NCBI GenBank assembly: GCA_965153455.1
Contig: OZ234493.1
Span: forward strand, 19,830,213-19,894,212
DNA length: 64,000 nucleotides
From: Sphagnum compactum
Taxonomy: Eukaryota > Bryophyta > Sphagnopsida > Sphagnales
Direction: 5' to 3'
The stretch's first letter is position 1. The number at the start of each line of letters is the position of its first letter. The notes below the pieces were generated by a model. That model had not been told where the DNA came from. It ran no database searches and worked only from the letters and a program-made list of their open reading frames with translations. The position numbers were made by a program, and so were the translations under genes. Positions 49,448 to 62,318 of the stretch are shown here, in pieces.

Positions 49448-52319
49448 TTGGGGTTTGAAGCCAAGTAACCCTAATTTATAATATGATGTTAGGATGGTAG
49501 TTGGCACTCTATTTCATGGGTGCACAACATTACGTTCTTCAAATGGCATTAGCACCCCCCCCAACCCATAATGAACAATTTCTCTCTCTTGAGGGTTTGG
49601 TAAAAAAATTAGTGACTATGTCCTACAAACCATGACCACCATCGTGACCCAATTACCATCAAATTGTTACATTTTTTATTTTTTGGGGGAATAGCAATGA
49701 AGGTTACATTTTTCTTTTGTTTTTTCTTGGGGGAGTGTGATGGGAATAAACAGTGGCCACCTACCAACAACTTTAGGTTTGGGTCATAAAGAAAACCCAC
49801 CAGCCAACCTCCTCCACACTTAAATCACCTCCGTAAGTAACAAAGTTGATTAGATCATGCACGGCCTATGCATGACAGCATGACATGCAATTTCCCTGCT
49901 GACTTTGTCTAATAAGTTCATGGGGGAGGAAGGGGGGGGGGGGGGGAGGGTTGGGGCGGTGGCGAGCTAGACATAGTGTGCATGCATACCTCTGGGACAA
50001 GACTATTGTACGAGACAAATTGATAAGGTTTGAGTTGAAGATATCATTATCATGCTTTGTTATAACAACAATGCACTCCCAGAAGTGCACACGGGCTGCT
50101 ACCACCTCATTGCTTCAAAAAGTGTGTGTGTACATGCGCTTGGATCAGCTGGACTACTTACTTGTACAGCCCTTCCAATAGATACTTATCACCAGGCCAA
50201 AGCTACCTGCAAGCTGCTGCTAAAGAGATCTGAAACTGTGCAGAAAAACAACAATATGAAATTAGGGTTGCTTGTTTGATTCCAGTTTACTCCAGCACCA
50301 TATGTTGTAGCCACCACTAGTAGGCTTGGAGGGGCTTGTCTTTGATGGTACAAACATTTTCTGGGAATGAAGTGTTCATAACCCAGATGCCAGGAGTTGG
50401 TTTTCAATCATTGAACATGTTTGTCAATCTCTTTGGCCAAAACTCAACTTTTGGTCTGTACAAAGTTTGTTGAAGTCCCTCCTGCCAGTAGCCTAGTTGT
50501 TAGCAAAATAGTACCCTCCTCTTCCTGCGTATTGCATATGATTGCTTATGCATCAAAAGGAAGTTCAATAAAGTATTTGATATCAATTGCATATGCACAC
50601 ATGATTGCATGTGCATCATGGAAATGGGCTATTGCAGAAGTAACAATTTAACTAGATAGTTCATTCTAACAATATGACAATTTATAAAGGGACCGACTAT
50701 AATAACTAAGGTCCACACTGTTTGCATGACAACATCATCAAATCTGTGAAAGCCCGTTCTCATGGTACTTGCCACCTTCCTTTGAGATTCTTCGGAAGAA
50801 TTGATCTCTTCAACTTCCATTCCCCAATAATAAGATTCATATGGAAGAAAGGAAGGTTACTTTAATATATTTTAACTACAACATCCGTGCAGTGGCAATG
50901 CCAAATCCCCAAAAATCAGCCTTTTCACTTGGGTTTAGGAGCTAAACAATGTTAGCTATGTCCCATATGACCAGTGTCAACTACATGTCTTGTCATAAAT
51001 TATGAACTTGCTCGGGTCAACAATCCATTTACTTTGGGCAATGGGCATGTGATAGGGTCAACAACCCTGTACTTATAAACGTTCCGCAATGCTCACACCT
51101 TCTATTAAACTACCAAAATTAACACCTCAGGCACCCTTGCTGATTTGAGTTAGGGTCCTGTTATCCTCCCCTACCAAACAACCTTTTTTTTTCTGACCAA
51201 ATATTGCCAGATTCTACATAAGAAGTGTTCATGCTCCAAGTACAATGGGAGAAAAATGAGGAAATTTTGATTTCAAATAGCCAGGAATCATGTCCATTGT
51301 ACATGACCATGTGATAGCCAAATTGCTACATCAACCAACATGGGAGTAGCATGAGATCGTTTTATGGCCATAAATCTTGTAGCTTAGACTCAATCTTAAC
51401 CTTCCAATTTTCATGAGGTGGCTACATCTTGGCCTTATATGTCATCGAAATAATTACCCTAGGGTTTAGATAGCAACTAGCTCATTTACAACTAGGGTTT
51501 TAGGTTAGAGGCAACTATCCTAGACATAAGCTTTAGGGTTAGAACTAGAAAGCCACCTTTTTTTTTTGAGTTTCAACCTACCGTACTAATAGTACTTGCT
51601 TACCCTAGTAAGTATTTACTTACAAACTATTACTGAAAAAATAAATCCCATTATAGGTATGTCACCATTGTGTTGTCACATGCATAATTATGGTAATGAC
51701 ATTGTGAACTCAAACCTTATGAAATTGAACACTAAAGTTGTGAAGAACTTGAATGTTGAACCTTAAAGTTCAAACTTCACTACTTAATTCCTAATGTCTT
51801 TGTTGAAATTGAAGATGGTGGCTACTTGTGATTGTTACTAACATTGAAAGTTAGTTGTTGAACTTGCAACTTATAATAGTCTTCTGGAATTTTGAATGTG
51901 CAATCAAACTATCAGGTGATAGGTTAGACTTTACAAGTCTAGAATGTGCATATCATTCCTACAATTCATAGTTTTTTAAAAGGTCCAAATTGATTGACAA
52001 GTCCTTTTTTCTAGTGGATATGTATATTATGATTAGATGCCTAGGGCTTGAATGACACATGTGTAAATTTTGATGAGGGAATTTAATTCAAATGGCTTAT
52101 GTGACTATCTATCAAATTGAACATCTAGTCAAGTTGAACAAAAAAATTACCATCTTTATCAAAATGGTCAATGAATTTCAATCAATTGGGACATTTGGTC
52201 AAGTTGAACAAAGTAAAATGACATCCTTAATCAAGATGGACAATAATGTTTTAATCAAATGGGTCATCCTATGTTACGTAATAGGCAATGTAAGTTACAA
52301 ACTAAGCTAGGCAATAGCC
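48700..52319. other. Gene-poor stretch with microsatellites
   Basis: No supported gene. (TC)13 at 49421-49447. A 15 G run at 49932-49946 followed by aggg and ttgggg is a strong G-quadruplex candidate. Telomere-like agggttt words are scattered at 51.4-51.5 kb. Confidence 0.5.
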
Positions 52320-52460
52320 TAGACCTACTTACATACTAACTTCCTTACCTACTTATCTACCTACCTTTTACTTCCCACCTACCTATTTAGTTACATGCCT
52401 AACTACCTATTTCATTCTTCCCACCTACCATCCTACAAACCTACCTATTTCCTTTTCACA
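52319..52460. repeat. CTAC-rich low-complexity DNA
   Basis: Irregular runs of ctac, ctta and cctac with little else, lacking G on the plus strand. Confidence 0.8.
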
Positions 52461-53194
52461 TACCATTATGGGTAGTTGCACACTAAACAATCCATTTTTT
52501 GGTGTCACAAGGACAATTTTTGGGGGGTACCCCTAAGTTTGGTACATATGTGTTGGAATATGATTGAAAATTATAAAATGGATTCATCTAATTAATTTAT
52601 AACACTTGTAAATCAAATTGGAAAATTTGAAATAAAATGTCATCATTTCATTACAAGGTGGACTTTTAAAACGATGTAACATTTTTGTCATAGTTCTTAA
52701 AAACGTTTATGGACTTTTATTATATAATAAACATGTGTGAAATGTTGATTTTTTCCCCTTAGTATGATTGTCACGCTATTGTAATGGAAAAATAAAGGCT
52801 TGCAAGCAAGTTTAAATATTTTAATTTATCGGGTCTCCATAAAATAGTCAATAGTCTATAAAATCCATGATTTATTAAAATGGAAATTTTGAAAATTATA
52901 ATTATTGTAATAAATGACATTATTACCTTACATAATATGTGCCAATTATAAACATTAAAAAAACCCATGTTTTTGCTTCTAACTTTTCCCTTAACTAATC
53001 AAGTCGAACATTTTTTTCAATTTATGAACTTGTAAGTTTAAAGTCTAGGTATTACATTTGCCTTCTGTTTTCAAATGGACAATTTTACATTCCCAAAATA
53101 CTAAACATTCAAATTAAATTTTTTTTTAAAATAAAATTGTGGACTCCACATGTGCCATTTTTAGTTCACCTTAGTGTGCATTCACCCTTCTTCA

Positions 53195-53565
53195 AATCTA
53201 CCTACCAAGTATTTACCTCTTACTTCCCACCTACCATCTTACAAACCTAGCTACCTACCTCCTACAATTTCCTTACCTACCTACTAATTTATTTACCTAC
53301 ATAATTACCTACCTCTTAGTTCCCACATACCATCTTACATACCTACCTACCTATCCATTTACTTAAATGCCTCGTACTTCGTACCTACCTAGATTTTCCC
53401 ACCTAGCTACTATTATTCCTACAACCTACATACTTATGTATTTACCTACTTAGATCTACCCACCTACCTTTTACTTCCTACAAACTACCTACTTACTTCC
53501 TATGGACTACAAACTACCTCTTACCTACCCTTTTACGTACCAACCATTGTGCAACCGATGTATTA
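53195..53565. repeat. Long CTAC-rich low-complexity tract
   Basis: About 370 bp dominated by cctacctac, ttacctac and acttcc blocks. It looks like a decayed tetranucleotide repeat with the same composition as 37.05, 48.6 and 52.3 kb. Confidence 0.85.
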
Positions 53566-54723
53566 ATTACCTAACTTTCTTACTAACTTACATAATTAAT
53601 CATGTGAAATAAACGAATGAAATAAAAAAACTTGACAAGTTTTGTCAATTTTGGACATTGTAGTATCTTGATAAGGATTTGGATTATCATTGGGGAGATG
53701 AAGGGTTCAATTCTTAATACTTACAACCTATATACACACTTGAAAATTTAGGGTAGGTAAATGTGAGCCCTATTTACACATCCATGTACATTACTCTCAA
53801 TTAATTGGGAATTGCATTGAATTTGCAAGAAGTTTGAAGGGGTTGTCAAGGACATTCAAGGATTTCAAACTAAAATGAGTAGTAAATCATTCACTAGTCA
53901 GAAGGGAAAAATTGTCCAGGGATTCATTAGATAAAGTAATGTGGGGGTTGGTTCTTTTCCTTGACAAAAATTTATTATACTTCTTTGGAACTTAAACTAC
54001 ATATGATTAGACATGTAAGGTGTCTAGAGGTGTTGGGATTGAGATCGAATAATATAATTTATATTTGACAAAATGTTAAATTTGTTACAATGTTTACAGA
54101 ATGTCACCATACAATAAAACCTAAACAAGGATAATCTAAACTTCTTGAAGCTTTTAGGGATGTGGCAATATAGGTTGTCTAGTGAAAACAAACAAGAATG
54201 ATTTTTTTGAACATTGTAAACATGTAGGATTAGTTTTGGACAAAATAACAAATACAATAAGCAATGTGATATGGTGACAATTGTAACATGGATTTTGTGA
54301 TAAACAAAATCTTTCTTTAGTTCATGGATAAGCCCAAGAAGGACTACAAGTATATGTTGAATCCTAAATTATGTTGTAAGGAAAATTTATAACAACAAGA
54401 ATTCAAACATGTGTCGGATGGCTGAACAAGGTGTTTGGCCCTGTAATTGGAGGGTAATTGATTAATTAAACCACATAACTAACAATAGTGACCAATGCCT
54501 AAAGTTGAAAACCATGCCAAAACTTCAACTTCATCACCTTCATAAATGCCTTCGTCAAATATTCCAAGATCATCATTCATAACCATCTTGACTTTAAGCA
54601 ATATCACTAAAGAATGAACATGAAGGCCTAATCAATAATACCAAACTTGAGGATGTTCAAGTTCCAAACATGGCAGCATGGGCTCCAAGTGAGGGTGCAC
54701 AACACGGTTATATGTCATGAATG

Positions 54724-54790
54724 GCATCGCCAACATCATCACTAACATCATCATCAACATCATTGCCAACATCATCACCAACATCATTTT
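54724..54790. repeat. (AACATCATC)n-like microsatellite
   Basis: Imperfect repeats of caacatcatcac and variants, followed by a ttagttca-rich patch to about 54890. Confidence 0.8.
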
Positions 54791-54903
54791 TAGTTCGTTA
54801 CAATTCACTTTTAGTTAATTGTTAGTTTAGTTCACTCTTAGTTAATTATTAGTTCATTTTAAGTTCATTTTTAGTTCACTTTCAATTTGGTCATGGGCCA
54901 CAC

Positions 54904-55095
54904 ACTCAAAGAAGCTTCCATGGGGGCTTCTTTGAGTTAGGACCCTAAGGGGTATAAATAGACGTAAGACCTTCAATTACCTTTAGTATGTTTAACACCA
55001 ATTTTGGGTACATTTTCTTGTCATAGTTTTGTTTTACTTTTGTTTTATTCTTGTAATAAAAACTTGTTGAATTCCTTGTTTCACACATGTCATGT
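54904..55095 (+). mobile_element. Possible solo-LTR fragment
   Basis: A 12 bp hairpin (actcaaagaagc / gcttctttgagt, 54904-54937), then ggtataaata (54951-54960) as TATA box, then aataaa (55055-55060) about 100 bp downstream. This order of TATA and polyadenylation signal is typical of a plant LTR. No second LTR, primer-binding site or coding domain was found nearby, so the call is tentative. Confidence 0.35.
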
Positions 55096-55479
55096 CCTTG
55101 TTATTGTTTTTCTTGTTTCGCAATTTGGATTTGGAACTAAGCATGCCTTTGCTTTCGTTTTCGTTTAGAAAATCATGTAGACTTGGTTGTTTTTATATCC
55201 ATTATAATTTGAATAGACTCCCATCAAGCCTATTTTTGTTGTCTTTGTTCTTATTATCCTTTGTTTTTTTTAAATCATGCCTACATCTAGGGAAAATTTT
55301 TTAATGTCCATGGATGAAGTCCTTATTGTCTTTCAAAATCTACAATAAAAAAATCAAGCACTTCTTGGATTCGTTGTTCATCTCCAAAGCAATCAAATTT
55401 TGACATCTTTGGGATGCGTTTCCATGACCCAACCAATGATGTTCTTATAAATGGTTTGGGACTTACACTCCATGTAAAT

Positions 55480-55650
55480 GCAGAATACGAAACATGTAAA
55501 TGTAATGTAAAATCATGTAAATTTATTTTATGCCATGTAGAACAGTGTAAGTGTAAAAATTAATATATTTATATAGTTTACATGGTCCAATAAAACCATG
55601 TAAATGTAAATATATATTTATATTTATATGAAATTTTACATGGCTATATA
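55480..55650. repeat. catgtaaatgta-rich low-complexity tract
   Basis: Many overlapping copies of acatgtaaatgt and its complement within 170 bp. Confidence 0.6.
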
Positions 55651-56278
55651 AAACAAAATAAGTATATAACAATGTCAAAAATGTGATTTTTACTTGAGGA
55701 TAGGAGATTTCATAATGTTTTTGAAGATAAACCAACTAAATGGCACATCGCAAAAAAAAAAACCATCAAAATATACACCCACAATTAATCATATGACTTT
55801 GCAATAAGGTCTGGTCATTAAAGATATATGATAAAATTATCTATGAAGTAAGGAAACAAACACTAAAACCCTGAGTTTATCATAAATAGGGTGAGTTTCA
55901 AAAAAACTAAAAACATTAGCATTCAAGGGTGGGGGAACCTTAGTTTGGTGGTGAATTGAGTTTTAGGGTTGTCTTTCCTTTTTTTTTAACGCCTCCATTG
56001 TTATTGCATATATTTTCACTACTCTTTTTTTATAAAACTTTTATAATTGGTCTTGAACCTTGTGCATTAAATGTTGATTTTCAACATTTCATTCCCAAAT
56101 TTCATAAAGTTTCATTCTTTTATGGATAACCCTAAAAGAAGGGTTTGGGCTAAAATGATGCCCAAGGACAAGGTGATTTCACAAATATTCTAATATTTAC
56201 ACTTACACTTACATGCCCCAAAACATTTACATGGGGTCATGTAAGTGTACTTGACAAATATTTACACTAATTACAATA

Positions 56279-56495
56279 TTAAAATAGATCATCAAAGACT
56301 TCCTGAATGAATTATAGACCTCCCCTTGGTTTTTAAAAAGTTCAAGCATAACTACATAATCAAAATAAAACACCAAAGACCCCCAAATGAACTACAACCT
56401 TCCCCTTGGTTTTTGAAGGATCAAATAATAAATATAAAATCAAAATAGAACATCATGAATAAGCTACAAACCTCTCAAATGGTTTTCAAAGCTCC
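56279..56495 (+). repeat. Diverged tandem repeat, ~75 bp unit, 3 copies
   Basis: aaaatagatcatcaaagac, gaactacaacctt and ccccttggtttttgaa-type words recur three times in order. Confidence 0.7.
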
Positions 56496-59080
56496 ATTCA
56501 TAGTTACATGTAATCACAATTGAATGTCAAAAAGGTTTCTAGTTCATAATTGCAGAGGGTTCAAACATACATTTTAGGTTGAAATCCATAGTTGTAGACT
56601 CAAATATATTAAAATAGCCAAACAAATTGAAATGGGCACAAAAATTATAAAAGTGAAATTGTTGTCATGTACATACTTTCACTCTTGATAGGCTTAGTTT
56701 TCAACAAATTTGTCAATTGTCTTCATCATTAGGCTTTAACAAGTGACATGTGTTGATATATAACTCAAGGCAATGCATTTCAAATCACAAACACTATTTT
56801 AAAAAACACATTGGGTTGTTTTGGGTTGAAATTATTTAGTGGTAATAAATCTAAATGTTCTATTTCACAATCTCAAGTGCATTCCATGCCATAGTATATA
56901 GTTTACAACATTATATCATGATTTGCTATTTCAACGAAAATGCCACAACATTAAAAGGTCCATAGGCAAGTGACTCAAAATATGTTCAATGATGATTGCA
57001 TTTGTGAGAGTAATCAACTTTGGTGTTCCAAGCTATGATGAGGTTTCAAAAGGTACTTGGTTAAGTTCTACAACTATTGGAAGTTCATGGTCAAATTGTT
57101 TGAAGGATTGTGCTAACCATGCATTGATTAGGGTTTGGAGGCTCTCACAAATCTTGTAACAAAACATGGAAAATGACCACAACAAGAGGAGAAATGCTTG
57201 CCATAGGCTAAGGTGATTCATTTTACAATTGTAAAAAACATCTTCATTTGCATTCCCTGTAAGCACCATGGCTTTGTATTTTAAATTATAAATGAAAAAT
57301 TTAAACCTCACCTAAAAAGCTTTTTGGTTTTTGGGTTTTAGCTTTGAATCCCACCTTTCACTTTGTGATCCAAGGGCTCCAAATGTATGTGGTTGCATAA
57401 CTTCCTTTCTACACAACAACACTCTCTTCCTCTTCTTTTTTTGATATTCTCTATGAGCCCACATGAAAACAAATACAAGAAAACACAAAAACAAAATCAA
57501 AGTGTTCGAATTTGCTTGTGTGAGTTTTTGTGAGAAGCACCAAAACTTGGGTGCAAAACTACTTTGAGATCAAGTTTAGCTGCAAAATTGTGTTTCTTGC
57601 CATGTTTGGGTGTTGTGTAAAACTTTGATGTTGAATTTGCAATTAGAACTTGTGTATGGAGCAAGCACAAGCTTTTGGTGTTATGTTTATTCAACTTTAT
57701 GGATAATTTTATTTGCACGTTTTGTGTTCATGTATAGTTGGGAATTATGCTTTAAATACAATGTTGTGACTTATCATAACCCTTATGCTTGTAATAATAA
57801 TTGTTTGCCTGTGAATTTTTTTGTGTGAACTCCTTCATACACCATTGATGAAGTTGGAATGCTCCCCTTTCATACTTAACATGCACCCCATGATTCCCAA
57901 AACTTCAGCCTTTACACTTGGGTTCATAATCTCAACAAGGGTTAGATAGGTCCCATACCATCAGTGCCAACTTTTCTAAGACCCATTGGTATGGAATTGT
58001 GGCGCCCACACCTTCACCCCACATGGTCGATGTGCAATGTTGGGAGGGGAGATGGTACCTTTAAGTATAGTACTCCAAGGCTTTTTCTTTGTATTTGAAA
58101 GCACCTCCCTAGATAGAAGATGTGTCATTTGAAGAGACATTAAGCATAAGAAGCCAAAAAAAAAAAAAACCATTCGTATTTTACACTACAAAAGGCCTTC
58201 TCATGCAGGCATCCACAAGAAAATGGTGACAATTGACAACAAATAATAAAAAGACAATTTGAAGGAAAAGTGATAGCCCAGTACAAATGGATATAACACT
58301 TTCTTTCTCAAGAGGTTCTCGGGCATCTAGTGAAACCCATTCATACAAAGATGATGATGCTGGTCACCCAGCTTGGAGTGGAGATATATGGATTGGAGAT
58401 ATATGTAAGTGTTGGGTGGAGCCCAGAGCCATGGGCTTCATGGAGCATAAGAACCTACTCTGATTTGTTTGGTGATACCTGGAGGGTATCCACAGGGTAT
58501 CATGGGAAAATAAAACAAAAACAAAAGTGGGTCATTCCGAATTTTTGAAATGCCCCCCACTCCCCCTCCCAAACAGAGGAGGGAAAACATGATGCCCAGG
58601 TTTAGGGTTTAGGGTTGCCCTCCAATTACACTACAAATAAAGGAGCAGGTCTTTGTGGTGGGGGGAAGAGGTTATTAAGTGACAGCAATTCTGAGAAGGC
58701 TTCAAGAGTTTGGGGGTGTGTGAATACCTAGTATAGTGAGGGATTCAAAGTGTGGGCATCATCTCCTTCTGGCTCCAAAAACTTTGGTATGTTTGGGTTG
58801 GGTGGCAGACAAGGTGTGGTGGGGTGGGGCCCTTTTCCTTCTCTCCCTCCCCGCACACAAACAACCAGAAGATCTCTTGTTCTGGGGGAGGAGGAGGAGG
58901 AAGGGGGGGGAAACAGGTAGTTAGGTGACAAATTTCCTCACCCAACTTCCTTGAGATTTGTGAGATTCCCTCAACAACTGAGCTCAGCCTCTGCCCCACA
59001 CATGACTGGGTTCTCCACTTGGGAGGCTGGCATCATCATAGAGTATCTATCTTTCACCTACCCTTTAATTTTCCTGAAGC
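56496..59080. other. Gene-poor stretch
   Basis: No supported gene. A doubled telomere-like tttagggtttaggg lies at about 58601-58615. 58770-58920 is G-rich and A-poor without an identified product. Confidence 0.45.
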
Positions 59081-59418
59081 TCTCAAGTTACTGGAACTGG
59101 ACAGCACTGGTTGGAACTTGGAACCTAACTTTCAAGTTACTCCAACTGGAAATCACTAGTAGTTGGGAACCTTGCAAGTTACTGGAACTGGACAATACTG
59201 GTTGGAACTTGGACCCTACCTTTCAAGTTACTCCAACTGGATAACACTAGTTGGGAGCCTTGCAAGTTACTGGAACTGGAGCAACACTGGTTGGAAGTTG
59301 GAACTTTCTTTTCCAGTTTACTGGAACTGGACAACATTAGTTGGAACCAACCTTTCCAGTTATAGGGACTGGACAGCACAGGTAGTTCCTGGAACTGGAC
59401 AACACTGGTTAGAACTGG
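59081..59418 (+). repeat. Minisatellite of ggaactggac units
   Basis: Units of about 45-50 bp built from caagttactggaactggac, acactggttggaac and tccaactgga recur about seven times with alternating variants. It abuts inverted-repeat element B directly. Confidence 0.9.
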
Positions 59419-59420
59419 GG

Positions 59421-59622
59421 GGCCAGGGTGAACCAGCACCCACATTGGTCCTTCACCTTTTTGAGTGAGGCCTTTTAGTGGCCACATTAATCTCAAAAAA
59501 TTGTTAGATTTGAACTGAGAGAATCTGATTTAGTATAAGCATGGGATTTTTGTAATATTTAGAAATAATTTAAATTGATCTTGGGATTTTGACCATGGTA
59601 CTAAAGTGGGTGCTGGTTCACC
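59421..59622. mobile_element. Non-autonomous inverted-repeat element, copy B
   Basis: ggtgaaccagcaccca (59427-59442) is perfectly complementary to 59607-59622. The left half matches copy A at 47.2 kb; copy B lacks about 330 bp of A's interior and is only ~200 bp long. It is non-coding. Confidence 0.75.
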
Positions 59623-60808
59623 AAAGGTGGAACTAGGAAACTTTGAAATGGATGGCAGGCACAAGAGTGACACACCATTGCTATTTGGTGCTGCATGCAT
59701 CCATCCATCCTGGAAAATTCAATTACCCACTTTTGGGTAAAACTATGGGGAAGGGAATGAAGACAAAGATGAAGACAATAAAGTTATTCAATTTTTGATT
59801 CTCCAGTTGTCTTTCTTTGGCATACAAGTGGAAAAAACTTACACTAGCTAGATACTGCTATTCATATATTTGAAACTTATTGTTGAGGGATTCCAAAGGC
59901 AAGTACTAAATAGGAATGCGAGTGTTCACAACAAGATTTTGATGAGAGAGATAGAGAGAGAGAAACCAAGGGGTGTGTCACACCGTGGCCTTGCCATTTA
60001 CATGAAAAAGTAAGTATCTTCAGGCAAAAGAAGAAGTAATGAAAACTCAAATATTTCACCATGCAAAAATATAATCTTCAAAAAATCCTCTAAAGCAAAC
60101 CAAAATCCTTCAAGAGATTATAACTCTGTAACTAATCTCAAGTTTCAACACAAGCCAAATTATCATTTTTCAAAAATCCTCATATAAAAATAGACCTATT
60201 ATTAATTTACCTAGGGGCCAAAATCCATTGTGCTACTATACTCTAAAATGAATCTAAACACAATATCCTTGCCTCGGTAGTAGGCAAGGCCAACAAATTA
60301 ATTGTGCATCGTGTTTGAAGGAGAAGCATATTTAACCCAAAGCACAATGATCAAGAACATGTGTGTGAAGTAAGTGAAGTGAACCTTAAAAAAGGTATTT
60401 CAAACATGAACAGAAGAAGAAGATCGTGTACAATTCGTGTGTGCATGGAATGGGCAAACATAGTTTGGGCGATTGCTATTAAATGCATCGGCTGCATACC
60501 ATGAGTGTATGGAGCGAGAGAAGTGAACTTAACAAAATGTATTCGAACATAAATGCAATGAGTTAAGCAACTGAAGCACATCACAGGTTCACCCAAAAAA
60601 GGATTGTGAACTTGGCCAGCATCTCTAAGTGGTCACACTATGGACTTTGGCATCAATTTCTGGGCCTACACATCCTGAGCAAGGAACTCCCACAGGGAGT
60701 AAAAGAGATCTCAGATGATGATGAGGAAGGCTTAGGTCATAATACCCATTGGACAAATATCTGGACTGTTGAGTAAAACTATGCACTTTGTTTGTGCTTC
60801 GGGCTCTA
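59623..60808. other. Spacer upstream of the last gene
   Basis: No supported gene; AT-rich, with a short GA run near 59944-59963. Confidence 0.45.
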
Positions 60809-61173
60809 AGCTTTCCCAGCCTATGGACTTTCGGTCTCATATTTTATCTGTTGGATGGATTGGGTGCAAGTGAGTGAGTGAGGGAAGTTTTTTTTCCTGT
60901 GTGGAAAGGAAAAAGAACTGGTAGATAAAAGGAATATCTTTTAGTCGGTTGTTGGGCTGACTGACGAAGGAAGAAAGGGGCAAGATGCCCAGGGGAGGGA
61001 AGGTTTATAAACACTAGCTTTCCAGGCTACGGACTTTCGGTCTGACATTTTACACGTTGGACGGATTGGGGGCGAATGAGGGGAGATATTCTTTTTCCAG
61101 TGTGGAAGTGGAAAAAAGAACTGGCAGATAAAAAGAATGTCTTTTGGTATATTGTTGATCTGGGCTGCCCGCC
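60809..61173 (+). promoter_or_regulatory. Duplicated promoter-proximal block with TATA-like box
   Basis: Block 60809-60960 is repeated at 61015-61173 with a 206 bp offset; both contain agctttcc, ggactttcggtct, ggattggg, gtgtggaa and agaactgg in order. Between them lies tttataaac (61004-61012), a possible TATA box, after which the sequence becomes GC-richer and leader-like. The second copy would then be transcribed. The promoter assignment is inferred from position only. Confidence 0.55.
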
Positions 61174-61840
61174 CGGCGAGAGAACAAAGACGCGCGAGCG
61201 CGAGCGCAGATGGTTTTGTGAGGAAGAAGGGATTTGGTGATGTCTGCGCGCAGAGGAATGATCTTCCGGACCAATAGCAGCAGCAGCAGAGAGATTGGTA
61301 CACTGCGAGGTTGAAGTTCTTTTTGGTTTCGTAGCTTTGGAATCCGTTTTGGGTTGCGAAGGAAAAATAATTTCGGAGGTTTTGGTTTCTGGTTTTGAAG
61401 GGGGGAAAAAAAAACCTCAGGGTTTTGTGTTGCTTGGGTTGTGGAGGAAAGGCGGAAAACTGTGTGATTGAAGAAGAAGAAGAAGAAGAATGAGGTAGAG
61501 GTTGTTTTGTTGGTGTTTTTTTTTGTGTGTGTGGAGAGGTTAGGTTCGGGATCAAGCTTTTGTGAACACAAAGCTTGGAGGTACAGCTCTGGGCATTGGG
61601 TTGCAAGCGCTTGTTCAGAATACGACTTCTTGTTGTGTTGCAAAGGTGGAAGGAATTTTTTTCTTTGTTACTCAGGAAAATCACTTGCACGTTCGGGTGG
61701 GTTCTGATTAGGTTTCGAGGAAAAGGTTGGAAGGAAGTGGGGGTTACTCTCCGACCCATTCAGAAGAGTATCAACACTGGGGAAGCAAGCAGAGAGATGG
61801 GTCTTCTTCTTCTTTGCGTTAGGAGAGATGATGAGCTTCG

Positions 61841-62297
61841 ATGCAGCTGCTGGCAATGACAAAGATCTCAGATGGAGTGGATGATGAGTTATGTCCAGTC
61901 CTGAACAACATTGGAGTAGCAACAAAAAGCTTACTTGTGAGTGTTTCGCATCCACAGGAAGCGCAAAATCCAGTTCCGAAATCTCTCAGTTTTGTGGGTT
62001 TCTACGAATGGGTATTGATCAAGGAGGAGGTGCAGTTGCAGAGTGGCTAGCAGTTTTGCTCCATGAAGAAGCTTGGAGAACTAGTAGTAGGGCGTGGATT
62101 TAGCCGGATTCACCAAGTTGGGTTGTGCTTTTAGGTTCTGTTGCAATTGCAGTTGTGGCATCAGAAGGAGGACAATAATTGTCGAGGTGGAGAACAGTGG
62201 GTTTTTGGAGATTGATGAAGTCGTTGTGGAGGAGGTGCTCACACCAGTCGCCTCTTCTGTGTGTTTAATAAGTGGAGGTGGCTCTGAGTTATGGTAA
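61841..62297 (+). other. Upstream ORFs in a long leader
   Basis: Three overlapping ATG-initiated frames precede the main start at 62319: 61841-62050 (69 codons), 61891-62103 (70 codons) and 62094-62297 (67 codons). None has a recognisable domain. They lie in transcript-like, moderately GC-rich sequence from about 61150. They could repress translation of the main frame, or the leader may contain an intron that removes them. Confidence 0.4.
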
Positions 62298-62318
62298 AAA
62301 AATAGGGTCAGCAGCGGA

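Noticed and set aside
59163-59496. Open frames on both strands through the ggaactggac minisatellite
   Set aside because: A repeat unit without stops is open by chance; no start context, no domain.
60941-61759. 272-codon open frame on the minus strand
   Set aside because: It lies antisense to the probable promoter and leader of the last gene, is Ser/Pro/Phe/Lys-rich low complexity, and shows no domain; it results from purine-rich plus-strand sequence.
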